From positions 1 through 64,000 of the forward strand of contig JASCOF010000001.1 of assembly GCA_029960065.1 (NCBI GenBank): DNA of 64,000 nt, written 5' to 3'. Below the pieces are notes generated by a model that saw nothing but the letters and a program-made list of their open reading frames with translations, had not been told where the DNA came from and did not search any database. The stretch comes from Flavobacteriaceae bacterium PS02336. GTDB lineage: Bacteria; Bacteroidota; Bacteroidia; Flavobacteriales; Flavobacteriaceae. Position numbers and translations under genes: made by a program. Numbering within the stretch: position 1 is the first letter of the stretch; each line of letters opens with the position of its first letter. Shown in pieces: positions 9,688 to 18,761 of this stretch.

Positions 9688-10323
9688 TTAGGAAGATCTG
9701 CCTGTTACAGTTACAGTATTACTGTAAGGAGATGTGTATCCATTAGAATTAATTCTAATTTGATATGAATATGTTACACCATTTGATAATTTATCATAAT
9801 AAAAGGTATCTGTTGATGTTTGTAAAAGCATTGGAGTTCCGCCATTTATACTTCGATATAATTCATAAGTTATAGGCCCTGGATCAGTATAATTCGGCCA
9901 TTGAAGTGTCATATTCTCGCCTCCATAATAAGCGTGCTGTAATGTTGGTACCGTTGGATTTGTTGCAGGGGCAATTGTGCAGACTCCTGCATTGTTAGCA
10001 TAAATTTGTGCATTAGCATCTAACCAGGCAATTGCTTGGTTATTTGCCTCTAATACACTTTCATACGAAACAAACTGATTAGGATAGGCTGTAAGAGTGA
10101 CTTCATTTCCGGAATATCCTGAATTGCAATCATTTTTGGTAACAGTTTTAGTTTGTGTTGTATTGTAGAATCGTATACTTGGTGGGCAATCTGTCTCATC
10201 TTTAAAAGGAGCAATATAATCTGGATCTGTTTTTATATTTGCTTTTGTTTCTCCTGTTGAAGTGCCATCATCAGTATAATATTGTTCTAATATATCATAA
10301 AATTTATATCCTGTATTTCCCAT
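9688..10323 (-). CDS. DUF5977-like plus fibronectin-III-like protein
   Basis: 211 aa. The first half ends in a DUF5977-like repeat (NDCNSGYSGNEVTLTAYPNQ ... AIAWLDANAQIYANNAGVC) with two conserved cysteines. The C-terminal 85 residues look like a fibronectin type III domain (YELYRSINGG ... YSYQIRINSNGYTSPYSN). No signal peptide. The start codon lies 5 bp after the previous gene's stop, so it is translationally close to the neighbouring DUF5977 gene. DUF5977 is known from Bacteroidota surface and fibre-like proteins; its function is not established. Confidence 0.65.
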   Translation of the reverse strand: MGNTGYKFYDILEQYYTDDGTSTGETKANIKTDPDYIAPFKDETDCPPSIRFYNTTQTKTVTKNDCNSGYSGNEVTLTAYPNQFVSYESVLEANNQAIAWLDANAQIYANNAGVCTIAPATNPTVPTLQHAYYGGENMTLQWPNYTDPGPITYELYRSINGGTPMLLQTSTDTFYYDKLSNGVTYSYQIRINSNGYTSPYSNTVTVTGRSS

Positions 10324-10328
10324 ATTTT

Positions 10329-11189
10329 TTAATAATTTATTACAACATTTGCGGTTGAGAGGTTTTTCGAATAATTAATGTAGCCAATATTGGTAACTTG
10401 ATCTATATTCAAACGATTTCCTTGAATTGAAATATTTTTTGAAAAATTTAGTTGTTGGACTTGCTGTCCATTATTATTAATAATGTCTTTATCTACTTTT
10501 GTTATAATTCCGCCAAGGTAGGTTGTTATTTCTACATCGATATTTCCAGTATTTTTTGAATTCCACCAAACGCCAGCCATTCTTATTAGAACATTATTTA
10601 AATTAGAATAATCTTCTTTTATCTTTTTGAAATTTATAAAACAGGTTTCAACACCTGTTAAATCTGTTACATCTCCACCCCACATTATATAAGAATCTTG
10701 AGCAGAAGTATTTACAGGAACTTCATTTTTAAGACCATAACCTACCCATTGATTGTCTAAAATGGGAATACCAGTGTTTACAAAGCCTGTAAAAGTATCG
10801 AGGTCACGACCTGCGCCAAATGCCCATTTGTATTTAACAATCATATAATCAAAAGGTTGCAGAGTTGTTGATGGTTCTAATACACAAGACGGGTTTTCTC
10901 CTCTCCATGCAGTAGTTCTGATACTGCAAATTCCGGTATTGTTCGCATAAGCGTGTGCATTTGCATCTAACCAAGCCTGTGCTTGCTGGTCTGCATCTGC
11001 CACACTCTTAGTTGAAACAAATTTGTTGGCAGGAGCGGTTAAAGTGACTAAATTTCCAGATGTGCCGTATGAGCAGTCATTCTTTTTTACGGCCAAGGTT
11101 TTTTCGGTATTATAATAAACCGTTGTTCCTTCTGCTGGGGTGTATTGATCTATATAAGCAAAAGGCTTGTATGTTATATTTTCTTCCAT
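10329..11189 (-). CDS. DUF5977-like protein
   Basis: 286 aa. Residues about 35-100 carry the DUF5977-like repeat (NDCSYGTSGNLVTLTAPANK ... AQAWLDANAHAYANNTGIC), closely similar to the one in the next gene. The remaining 180 residues are beta-rich and unrecognised, with aromatic clusters (WAFGAGRDLDTF, AGVWWNSKN) that could bind sugars. No signal peptide or membrane segment. It belongs to the long operon, 62 bp after the tail-chaperone-like gene. Confidence 0.65.
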   Translation of the reverse strand: MEENITYKPFAYIDQYTPAEGTTVYYNTEKTLAVKKNDCSYGTSGNLVTLTAPANKFVSTKSVADADQQAQAWLDANAHAYANNTGICSIRTTAWRGENPSCVLEPSTTLQPFDYMIVKYKWAFGAGRDLDTFTGFVNTGIPILDNQWVGYGLKNEVPVNTSAQDSYIMWGGDVTDLTGVETCFINFKKIKEDYSNLNNVLIRMAGVWWNSKNTGNIDVEITTYLGGIITKVDKDIINNNGQQVQQLNFSKNISIQGNRLNIDQVTNIGYINYSKNLSTANVVINY

Positions 11190-11251
11190 ATTTATTTTAG
11201 TAAGAACATTGATTTTTTAAGTTTTCAAAAACCATAAAAAGAATAGTGAAT

Positions 11252-11620
11252 TTATAATGGTGATGTTGGCCAAACGATAACAGCCATATCTTCATAATCA
11301 GTTAAATCTCTAAGTTCTTGTCTGTAGTTTTTCCAAGCGCTTTTTTTCTCTTCAGAGAGAGGAGAATCTACTGTTTGTGTCCAATCGCTTTCAACTAATA
11401 GTGTATTTCTTTTAGTTCTCAAATTTTCTAGAAGTTCTTCTTTGTTTTGAGCAAAAGGAGAAAAAGTATGTTTGCCTTCAATTACTTTATAATTTTTTGA
11501 CAATGCTTGCTGCCATTCTTCCTCTGTCAGTTCAATATTTGGCTTGGGAATAATGTTGTGAATTTCTTCTACATAAAAACCAGTGTATTCTCCGTTTTCG
11601 TTATATGTTGCTTTATACAT
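11252..11620 (-). CDS. Phage tail assembly chaperone-like protein
   Basis: 122 aa. The C-terminal half carries the pattern of phage tail/fibre assembly chaperones: RNTLLVESDWTQTVDSPLSE, then KKSAWKNYRQELRDLTDYED and a closing VWPTSP. In such proteins the N-terminal part contacts the fibre tip and the conserved C-terminal part defines the family. It sits right after the phage-like fibre gene, the usual place for a fibre chaperone. This is the best single indication that the surrounding proteins are phage-tail-derived fibres. Confidence 0.8.
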   Translation of the reverse strand: MYKATYNENGEYTGFYVEEIHNIIPKPNIELTEEEWQQALSKNYKVIEGKHTFSPFAQNKEELLENLRTKRNTLLVESDWTQTVDSPLSEEKKSAWKNYRQELRDLTDYEDMAVIVWPTSPL

Positions 11621-11643
11621 AATTTTAATTTTTCAGTTTATAG

Positions 11644-12807
11644 TTAATATCCAATTGCGAACATATATCCATTGCTTCCATCAATTACGGCATAATAATT
11701 AGTACTCGTAATATTAGCAACGTGATTAGTTCCCCTGCTTCCAGACGATGTTCTTACAGTGGAGACTGTAACGCTCAAAGCTCTATTTGGCCAGGTTAGA
11801 GGAAAACTGTAAGTATTTGTATTGTTGGTTAAATAAGCCCACTGAAGAATTAATCCATTACTGAATTTTTGATAACCTCCATTTCCAAATGCGAGAACGC
11901 CAAAACCCGCATGTCCTGCATCATAATCAGAACCAGGAGAGGTTGATACTGAACCGTCTGCCATTAAAAATTGACTAGAGGTTCCTCCGGTTTTAATAAA
12001 GCTTTTACCTTCAACTGCTTCAGTAAAAGTTTTATTTCCTCCAATGGATTGAGCTGTTGTTAAATCGACGTATTTAGTATTAAGTTCTAAATCAGATAAA
12101 GTGACAGTGCTTTTATACCAGTAATCAACTTCGATGTTACGATCGCTTATCACAGCAGAAAATGTAATACTGCCATTATTATAATCTACAGCATAATCTT
12201 TGCCTGCACCTTCGCGAAGCAGCTGGCCGTTTTTATATATTCTAACACTGTCATTTACTGGAATTTCTTTTAAAGTAATTTTATCATTATGAAAAGTTTC
12301 CTCGTCAAAATTTTCTTTGTAAGGAATAGACAAACTTCCAAGAATCGGATTCGAACCAGATCCTTCAGAGTCAGAATCAATATTTTTAGACCAGTAATTT
12401 ATTTCAATATTTCGACCGTTTATTGGAGCCGAAAAAGTAAGTACGCCACTATCGTAGTTTACATTATAATCTTCAATTTCCTTTAATAATTGTCCGTTTT
12501 TATAGACTTTAGCGCTGTCTTCAATAGGAGAAGGATCTAACTGGATAGAGGACCCTGAAAAGTTATCTTGAAATTCTTTGTAAGGAACATAACAATTACC
12601 AGCCACAATTCCTGCATTCTGAAAAGCTGCTTTTAAAAGTGCTGGAGTTATGTAATGCTGATTATCTGTTCCTGTTTCGATCATTTGAAAATCGGCCTTG
12701 TCATCAATTCTGTGAACAAAATTGTCAAAAATTTCTACGAAGTCAAGGTGCGACGGAATATCTCCATCTTTGAATTTGTTGTAAAAGTCGTTTCTAAGTG
12801 TTGCCAT
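11644..12807 (-). CDS. Phage tail fibre-like protein with two repeat domains
   Basis: Start chosen at MATLRNDFYNKFKDGDIPSH (387 aa); an in-frame ATG 60 bp further upstream would add 20 residues that do not look like part of the fold. The N-terminus fits the particle-attachment end of fibres. Two tandem domains of about 70 residues follow (KVYKNGQLLKE...RNIEINYW and RIYKNGQLLRE...RNIEVDYW). Then comes a TTAQSIGGNKTF / GGTSSQFLMADGS segment common in phage fibres, and a C-terminal tip rich in Gly/Ser/Tyr. Cognate chaperone gene follows 23 bp downstream. Confidence 0.8.
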   Translation of the reverse strand: MATLRNDFYNKFKDGDIPSHLDFVEIFDNFVHRIDDKADFQMIETGTDNQHYITPALLKAAFQNAGIVAGNCYVPYKEFQDNFSGSSIQLDPSPIEDSAKVYKNGQLLKEIEDYNVNYDSGVLTFSAPINGRNIEINYWSKNIDSDSEGSGSNPILGSLSIPYKENFDEETFHNDKITLKEIPVNDSVRIYKNGQLLREGAGKDYAVDYNNGSITFSAVISDRNIEVDYWYKSTVTLSDLELNTKYVDLTTAQSIGGNKTFTEAVEGKSFIKTGGTSSQFLMADGSVSTSPGSDYDAGHAGFGVLAFGNGGYQKFSNGLILQWAYLTNNTNTYSFPLTWPNRALSVTVSTVRTSSGSRGTNHVANITSTNYYAVIDGSNGYMFAIGY

Positions 12808-12858
12808 TTTATTTAGTTTTATTGCTTTGCTTTTAAATGTTTTAATGAGACCTGAAAT

Positions 12859-12888
12859 AAATACCAATGAATCAAATCATTGGTATTT
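12859..12888 (-). terminator. Intercistronic hairpin
   Basis: A perfect 12-bp stem (AAATACCAATGA and its complement) lies between the 1949-aa gene's stop and the fibre start. The trailing T run is weak (ATTT on the minus strand), so it may be a partial terminator or an RNA-processing/stability element that sets the ratio of giant protein to fibres. Confidence 0.55.
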
Positions 12889-12895
12889 ATTGATT

Positions 12896-15800
12896 TTAAA
12901 GAGTTAGGATTTTTTCATCGCTGCTTAACATGCCTGACGAATTTTCTGAGATTACTTTAAAATGATGGTAGATTCTCTCGCCATCTTCATTTTTGATAAT
13001 CAATTCATCCGTTTTTAATTTTGTCTGCTGAAGCGGTAAAGCAACATTTTTGAGATTTGTTGAAATTTCATGAACCTTCTCCCAATTGCCTTGATTGTTC
13101 ATTTTGTATAAATGATATTTACCATTATAAACTGTTTTCTCCCAGCTGAAAACTATAGGTTTTAAGACTTCTCCATTTGCTTCAGTTGATGCTCCATTTA
13201 TTTCTAAAATTGGAGATTCAGGCGAAACATTATCAACAATAACTGTTGCTGTAATTTTTGAAGGCTGTGACGGAGTATAATCAATATTTATATTTGGATT
13301 TTCTGTTATTGATTCTGGATCTGCATATTCAATTTGTTTGGAAACCGTAATTCTGTAGAAAAGACCATCTCCAAAAGGGACTTCTTCTAATTCTTCAAAA
13401 TCGTCGTAAACAGTCCATACATTTTCAAAATCAGCAGATAGAGTATCTTCATTGATAACAATTTCTTTAGCCAATTTCATTGTTCTTATTGACTGGGCTT
13501 CGAGCATTGTTGTCGTACGATAAATATTAATCTTTCTGATTTTATATTCTGGCTGATACGCATTTAATTCAATCTGAACAGCAGGTTTAATTCCTAATAC
13601 CTGATTTTCTAGAATTGGCATAATTCTTTTGATTTCTGGAGTTTTAGGTGGAGTAGAAGCCACTAATTTTACTGGTCCTAAAACATCACTAAACTCTCCA
13701 AAATTCATTTTAATGTCCATTTCGCGAACAGCGTAGAAATAGATGTTTTGAGAATTTCCATCCAGATTAAAATCGGTAAATTGTACTCTGTTTTCAGTTT
13801 CATTCACCATTTTCATCATTGGAGCAATGTCAAAATCATCGTCAGTTGGTTTTAAAGCATTTCCATTTTTGTCTTTAATAGTTTGTTTTTTATTAACCGG
13901 CACATACTCATTACCCTTGATGTACTCGTAAATTACAGGCACTTCGGTTAATGGAACAAAAGCATTGTAAATAGCTTGTTCAATAAAATAAACCGCTAAC
14001 ATTGGTTCCTGAACTCCTTCATCTTCAGAAATAAGAACCTGATTAAGTGATTCTATTGAAATAATTTCTTCTGCTTTTTTTGCATTTATATCTAAAGTGC
14101 TGTTATGCCATTTGATAAAGTCATTAATTAGTGCTATAAATTCATCATTGTCAGGCAATGGAAATTGGTAATTTTCTTCAGATTCATTTTTTGGGAAAAT
14201 GTCATATTCACCTTTTGTGGCAAGTTCATTAAAATCTAAAAAGTCTGCCCATCTGTCGTTAAACTCAATTTCATCATTTCCGCCTAGTTTGTTCAATTCT
14301 TCACGAATTGTACTTACGGTTGTCGGTTTGTATAAAACGTTGAGTAAATCTTCGTCATTGGCTCTGTAATGCAATAGCCCATAAGGTTTTCGGTCTTCGT
14401 TATACTTCGTTGTGAAAGTAAAAGTCGAACGATTATAAAAATCCGGACGTGTTGCATACAAACTACCGCCGATAATCTCTTCTGGTTTCTCATTTTTCTC
14501 AACCTTGACAGCATACATCGGACAAGGAATACTAATTTTTGATTTGTAACCGATAGCTGGCTTTGAATATGTGCTGATTCCAAAACTAGAGTAGTGAGTA
14601 CTTTCATTTTCTCTTGGCTGAATATTTTCTCTTATAATTCCTGAAACTGGATCTGCATACAAATAAACCTTGTAGCTCGGATAGTAGTTTACACATTGAG
14701 AAACATACTCGTTAGGGTAACTTGGCAACTCATTTTCTTCACGAGGACCATCTTCTGCTCCTAAAATTTCATCATAGTCACTTGCCATGGTTTGCGCAAT
14801 ATAATTACCAAGCTTAAAATCTGGATCGTCAATGTATAAGACCAAATCACCAGTTGTACCAATGTTCTCTGTTTTATAAACTTTAAACTCTTTTCTCGAT
14901 TTTACAGGAACAGGATTTCCTGCTTTAAAAGCGCTTTTTGTAAACAATCTTACAATACCATTTGCCCATTCCACTGAGTTTTCTCTCTCCGATTTAAATT
15001 GAGAATGTTGAGGTAAACTAAAGTTTCTGAAAATAATTTTATACAATCCTAAATGTTTTTTCTCCTTTAGTGGTAATGGGATTAGATCGCCTTCTTCATT
15101 TACTTTGTACTCTCCATTTTCGTGCATTTCGTACGAATCTTCAAAAACTCTTTCAATTACAGCGTTATTCCAAACTCCTCTTGTTTTTTCGACTTGAAGA
15201 TTTTCTCCATTTTCATTGCTATGATCAATAACTTCACGATGAATAGCATTTAAATTTTCAGGATATTGAACTGTGAATCCAATTTGAGGCTGATGCCAGT
15301 TAGAAGCTGTCTGCATATTTTGCACCAGTGTACACAATCTGCTTTCTGGAAGTTCAATCTTTTGAATCTGTTCAGAATCTATTGTAGCATCTCCATCAGC
15401 ATGAAGCTTGTCGGTTACTTCTTTTCTAAGTACTTCAATTAGAGCATAATCAAAAACATCGTTTCCATTTTTATCCTTTTTCAGCTTAACTTCGATATTT
15501 TGAATGATATAATTTTGATCTCCAATAGTTAAAATTCCTCCAGCAAATCTTGCTTTATTTGTATTATCTAATCCAATTTTAACCTCTTGGCCACTGCTGA
15601 TAATTTTATACTCTCTTATTTTTACAATTGCAGTAAGGATATTGGCAGTATCGTTGTCAATAATTTCAATTTCACCATATTCAACTTCAGGAAGCCCGTC
15701 TTTATAATACAGTTTAAAATGATCTGCCAATATTTCGTCAACATCAGGAAAAATTGCTGTAGTATCTTTCTCTGCGGTATCAACCGACATTCCTTCTGGA

Positions 15801-18745
15801 ACTGGATAACTTAGCAATTCCTGAGCAGAATAATAATCAAACATAATTCTGATTAATGTTTTATCTGTTCCGGTAATTTTGCCTAATAGTTGTTGTTCTG
15901 ATTGAGAAGTAAACAATAACGGATTTTCTTCTGTAACCAAAAGAGCATTAATATTGCTCGGAGGCATTAGAGTATTGGCAGGTTTAATATCAGATTTGAT
16001 ACTGATTTGACGACCAGATGCTGCTCTCGAGAAAATATTAATTCCATATCCTTGATAGATATAAGTGTTTTCTCCAGTTTGTTCCTGAATAGCATTTAAA
16101 ACGGATTTTCCAGACTCAGGTATATTAATTGGAACAGTTTCAAATTCTGATTCCTTTAGATTTTGATTGACACTTTTATACTCAACATCATGTGACAATT
16201 CTGGATTTTTCCATGTTGTTTCAGAAGCAATTTTGTGGTCAATTCCTAAATAAACAGGGAAAGTAAAAGTACTTCCATCATATTCTAAAGAAGATTTGAA
16301 AAAGTCATTTTTTGAATTAGGATTGACAGTATCATAATCCATTACGTCATCCATAAACAAACTCACATACCTTTTTTTTCCATCAAAACTGTAACCTTCA
16401 GGATCTGTGATTTGGGCATTTGAGTTTTCATCTGAACCAGCATTTAATCCAGGAACAATTTTGGTTAACTGAACAGGAAGAGGCATACGCTCAGTATTGA
16501 TAGAAGTTGGAATACTCATCGAAAGATGCTGTATTTCTTTTCCTTCTATGCCATCTTCTAAACTTCCAAAAGTGGTATATTCTGTTAAATAAACATATTC
16601 TCCAGTATATACTTCATCATCAAGATCTAAACAACCTAAACCTAGCATACGTGCAACGTGATAATCGTTTGCAGCAATGTTTAAGATATCCAGATACGAT
16701 ATTTCGGTTAAATTTTCAGCATATTGCTGTTCTTCTCCATCTTTTGGATCATTGACAGGTATAAGATCGCCAAAATGAATATCTTTTTCTGCCCTTGGAT
16801 TATCTGATTTACTTAAATCAATATATTTCAGTACAATATCTTTGATGTTTTCGTCAGTAATATCATCTTCATCAGTTGGTCTGTTCCATTTTGCTTTATA
16901 GTTTTTAATGTTTACATATTCACCATCATTAAATTTTAACCATTTTCCGTGAACAGCATTCAATTTTGGTTCAAGCTGTTCAAAAACTTTAAAATCATCT
17001 GTGGCAAGACCATATTTTCCTTTTAAAATCCAGTCTCCGTTAGTATTAGCATTAGTGATGAAATCAGAATAAAACTCAAATTGAATAGTATTTAAAAGGC
17101 AATAATTGGCTTTAAATTGTATACTTCTTCCATTTTCAGCAACTACACGAATCTTATTGTTTAATTGCTCTGAGTTATATGTTTTACGACTGCTAACATT
17201 TTTAGAAGCTGTGATTTTGTTTTCGGCAACAGATAGAGTTTCTAGTTTTACACTTTTTGAAACATTTGAAGATGAAAAATCTAATTCGGCAGCAAAGAAT
17301 AAATCTGTTTTGGTTTCAATCTCAATCAAACTATTTCCATAAACCTGCATAAAAGCAACAGGATTCGTTAATGGATCTATGGCAAGTTTAATTGTTTTAT
17401 ACTTCTTGTCGTCTTTAAAATTGACATAAACAGATCTTTGTGGATTTTCTGTTTTGTAAATCCAAAGTGCTTTTTTATTGTCAACAACATTTGGATTTTG
17501 GGTTAAATCTACTGTTTGGCTGATTTTTGTATAAGGTGCTCTGTAGACTTTTACAAAGTCATCAGGTTTGTTAAAACTAGAATTAGAATTTTCTCCATCG
17601 TACAATTCGCCTTTTGGAAGGTGATTTTCTCCTAATCTGCCATTCAGTATCCAGCGAAGATGAATCCCTTTTGTACTGTCAATTCCTCTTGAACCAGCAG
17701 TAGCAATTTGTAAATAGGCTGACTGCAGATTTGTTTTTTCTGAAGAAATATCAATGATTGATGACTCTCTGCCAACATTAAAATCAATCTTAATTCCTAA
17801 AGGATTAGAAACACTGTTTAGGTCTGCAAGAGCCGAAAAATGCCCAAGAGCTAGAGCTTTCCCTTCAATTCGAATTGGAACTTCTATTTCAGATTTTCCT
17901 GGAACTACTACCGAATTGTCAAGTTTAAAAATTAACCCGTTTAGATTTTTTTCTCTATGAATTTTTGTTCCGCCACTTAAAGTCAACGGAACTCGGCTTT
18001 TGTTTTTTAGAACCAAAGTTCCGCATGGTTTACTAATTCTAACGCCTTTCTTTAAAGATGGATAAACTAAATTATCGTCAATTATGCTTACGCTAGGAAA
18101 ACAGCCAATTTGTAAATCGGATAAATTCTTTGCAAGTTTGTTTAATTCAATTCCAAGAGTATTGAAATCGGGAACTCTGATATAATCCGAATCTAAAGCA
18201 GATGTCTGATCATTTTTTAAAATTGGTGTTCTTTCTAAAAAGTTTGTCAGCGGCGTAGTTAGTTCTTCAATAGTATCAAAAGAACTTGTCACTCCGTAAA
18301 CAAAAACTTTCGAGCTAAGATTTAAATCGGTAAACAGATTTTTTAAAAACTCAGAATTATTGACTTGCATACCATCAGTAACTACAAAAACGATATCTGG
18401 AGTAACCGATAAATTTTTAGCAGCATTTAAACCAGAAGCCCAATAATCTGATTGTATGCTTTCATTTCCACGACCGTATAAATCAATCCAATCAATAAAA
18501 TCCTGACGATTACTCGAAATTTTTTTCTGGATAACGTTATCGAGTCTAACAGCAGTATCGCTGTTAGACATTCCGATTAACGAAAGTGTGATATTACTTT
18601 GTGCCTGAGAATTGATAAATGAAGTTAGCCCGTCACGGATCTGCTGTGCTTCGTTTCCATTGATCGAACCAGATTCGTCGACTACAATTGCTACATAAGT
18701 TGCACAGCCTGAGAGCTGGCTTTCCTGAAGATTTATAGAACTCAT
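12896..18745 (-). CDS. Giant VWA-domain protein, unknown function
   Basis: 1949 aa from MSSINLQESQ (an earlier in-frame ATG at 18802 overlaps the upstream gene and is less likely). Residues about 14-210 form a von Willebrand A domain with the MIDAS motif DESGS near residue 24 and a matching TDG segment (FVVTDGMQ), so metal-dependent ligand or subunit binding is expected. The rest is large, Asp/Glu/Lys-rich and beta-rich, with no recognised enzyme motif; the last 150 residues look like Fn3-type domains (PSQPSKITATV...YHLYKMNNQGNW). No signal peptide, sorting signal or membrane segment is visible. It follows the 2460-aa gene by 16 bp. Confidence 0.85.
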   Translation of the reverse strand: MSSINLQESQLSGCATYVAIVVDESGSINGNEAQQIRDGLTSFINSQAQSNITLSLIGMSNSDTAVRLDNVIQKKISSNRQDFIDWIDLYGRGNESIQSDYWASGLNAAKNLSVTPDIVFVVTDGMQVNNSEFLKNLFTDLNLSSKVFVYGVTSSFDTIEELTTPLTNFLERTPILKNDQTSALDSDYIRVPDFNTLGIELNKLAKNLSDLQIGCFPSVSIIDDNLVYPSLKKGVRISKPCGTLVLKNKSRVPLTLSGGTKIHREKNLNGLIFKLDNSVVVPGKSEIEVPIRIEGKALALGHFSALADLNSVSNPLGIKIDFNVGRESSIIDISSEKTNLQSAYLQIATAGSRGIDSTKGIHLRWILNGRLGENHLPKGELYDGENSNSSFNKPDDFVKVYRAPYTKISQTVDLTQNPNVVDNKKALWIYKTENPQRSVYVNFKDDKKYKTIKLAIDPLTNPVAFMQVYGNSLIEIETKTDLFFAAELDFSSSNVSKSVKLETLSVAENKITASKNVSSRKTYNSEQLNNKIRVVAENGRSIQFKANYCLLNTIQFEFYSDFITNANTNGDWILKGKYGLATDDFKVFEQLEPKLNAVHGKWLKFNDGEYVNIKNYKAKWNRPTDEDDITDENIKDIVLKYIDLSKSDNPRAEKDIHFGDLIPVNDPKDGEEQQYAENLTEISYLDILNIAANDYHVARMLGLGCLDLDDEVYTGEYVYLTEYTTFGSLEDGIEGKEIQHLSMSIPTSINTERMPLPVQLTKIVPGLNAGSDENSNAQITDPEGYSFDGKKRYVSLFMDDVMDYDTVNPNSKNDFFKSSLEYDGSTFTFPVYLGIDHKIASETTWKNPELSHDVEYKSVNQNLKESEFETVPINIPESGKSVLNAIQEQTGENTYIYQGYGINIFSRAASGRQISIKSDIKPANTLMPPSNINALLVTEENPLLFTSQSEQQLLGKITGTDKTLIRIMFDYYSAQELLSYPVPEGMSVDTAEKDTTAIFPDVDEILADHFKLYYKDGLPEVEYGEIEIIDNDTANILTAIVKIREYKIISSGQEVKIGLDNTNKARFAGGILTIGDQNYIIQNIEVKLKKDKNGNDVFDYALIEVLRKEVTDKLHADGDATIDSEQIQKIELPESRLCTLVQNMQTASNWHQPQIGFTVQYPENLNAIHREVIDHSNENGENLQVEKTRGVWNNAVIERVFEDSYEMHENGEYKVNEEGDLIPLPLKEKKHLGLYKIIFRNFSLPQHSQFKSERENSVEWANGIVRLFTKSAFKAGNPVPVKSRKEFKVYKTENIGTTGDLVLYIDDPDFKLGNYIAQTMASDYDEILGAEDGPREENELPSYPNEYVSQCVNYYPSYKVYLYADPVSGIIRENIQPRENESTHYSSFGISTYSKPAIGYKSKISIPCPMYAVKVEKNEKPEEIIGGSLYATRPDFYNRSTFTFTTKYNEDRKPYGLLHYRANDEDLLNVLYKPTTVSTIREELNKLGGNDEIEFNDRWADFLDFNELATKGEYDIFPKNESEENYQFPLPDNDEFIALINDFIKWHNSTLDINAKKAEEIISIESLNQVLISEDEGVQEPMLAVYFIEQAIYNAFVPLTEVPVIYEYIKGNEYVPVNKKQTIKDKNGNALKPTDDDFDIAPMMKMVNETENRVQFTDFNLDGNSQNIYFYAVREMDIKMNFGEFSDVLGPVKLVASTPPKTPEIKRIMPILENQVLGIKPAVQIELNAYQPEYKIRKINIYRTTTMLEAQSIRTMKLAKEIVINEDTLSADFENVWTVYDDFEELEEVPFGDGLFYRITVSKQIEYADPESITENPNINIDYTPSQPSKITATVIVDNVSPESPILEINGASTEANGEVLKPIVFSWEKTVYNGKYHLYKMNNQGNWEKVHEISTNLKNVALPLQQTKLKTDELIIKNEDGERIYHHFKVISENSSGMLSSDEKILTL

Positions 18746-18761
18746 TTTTTTGCTTATTTTT

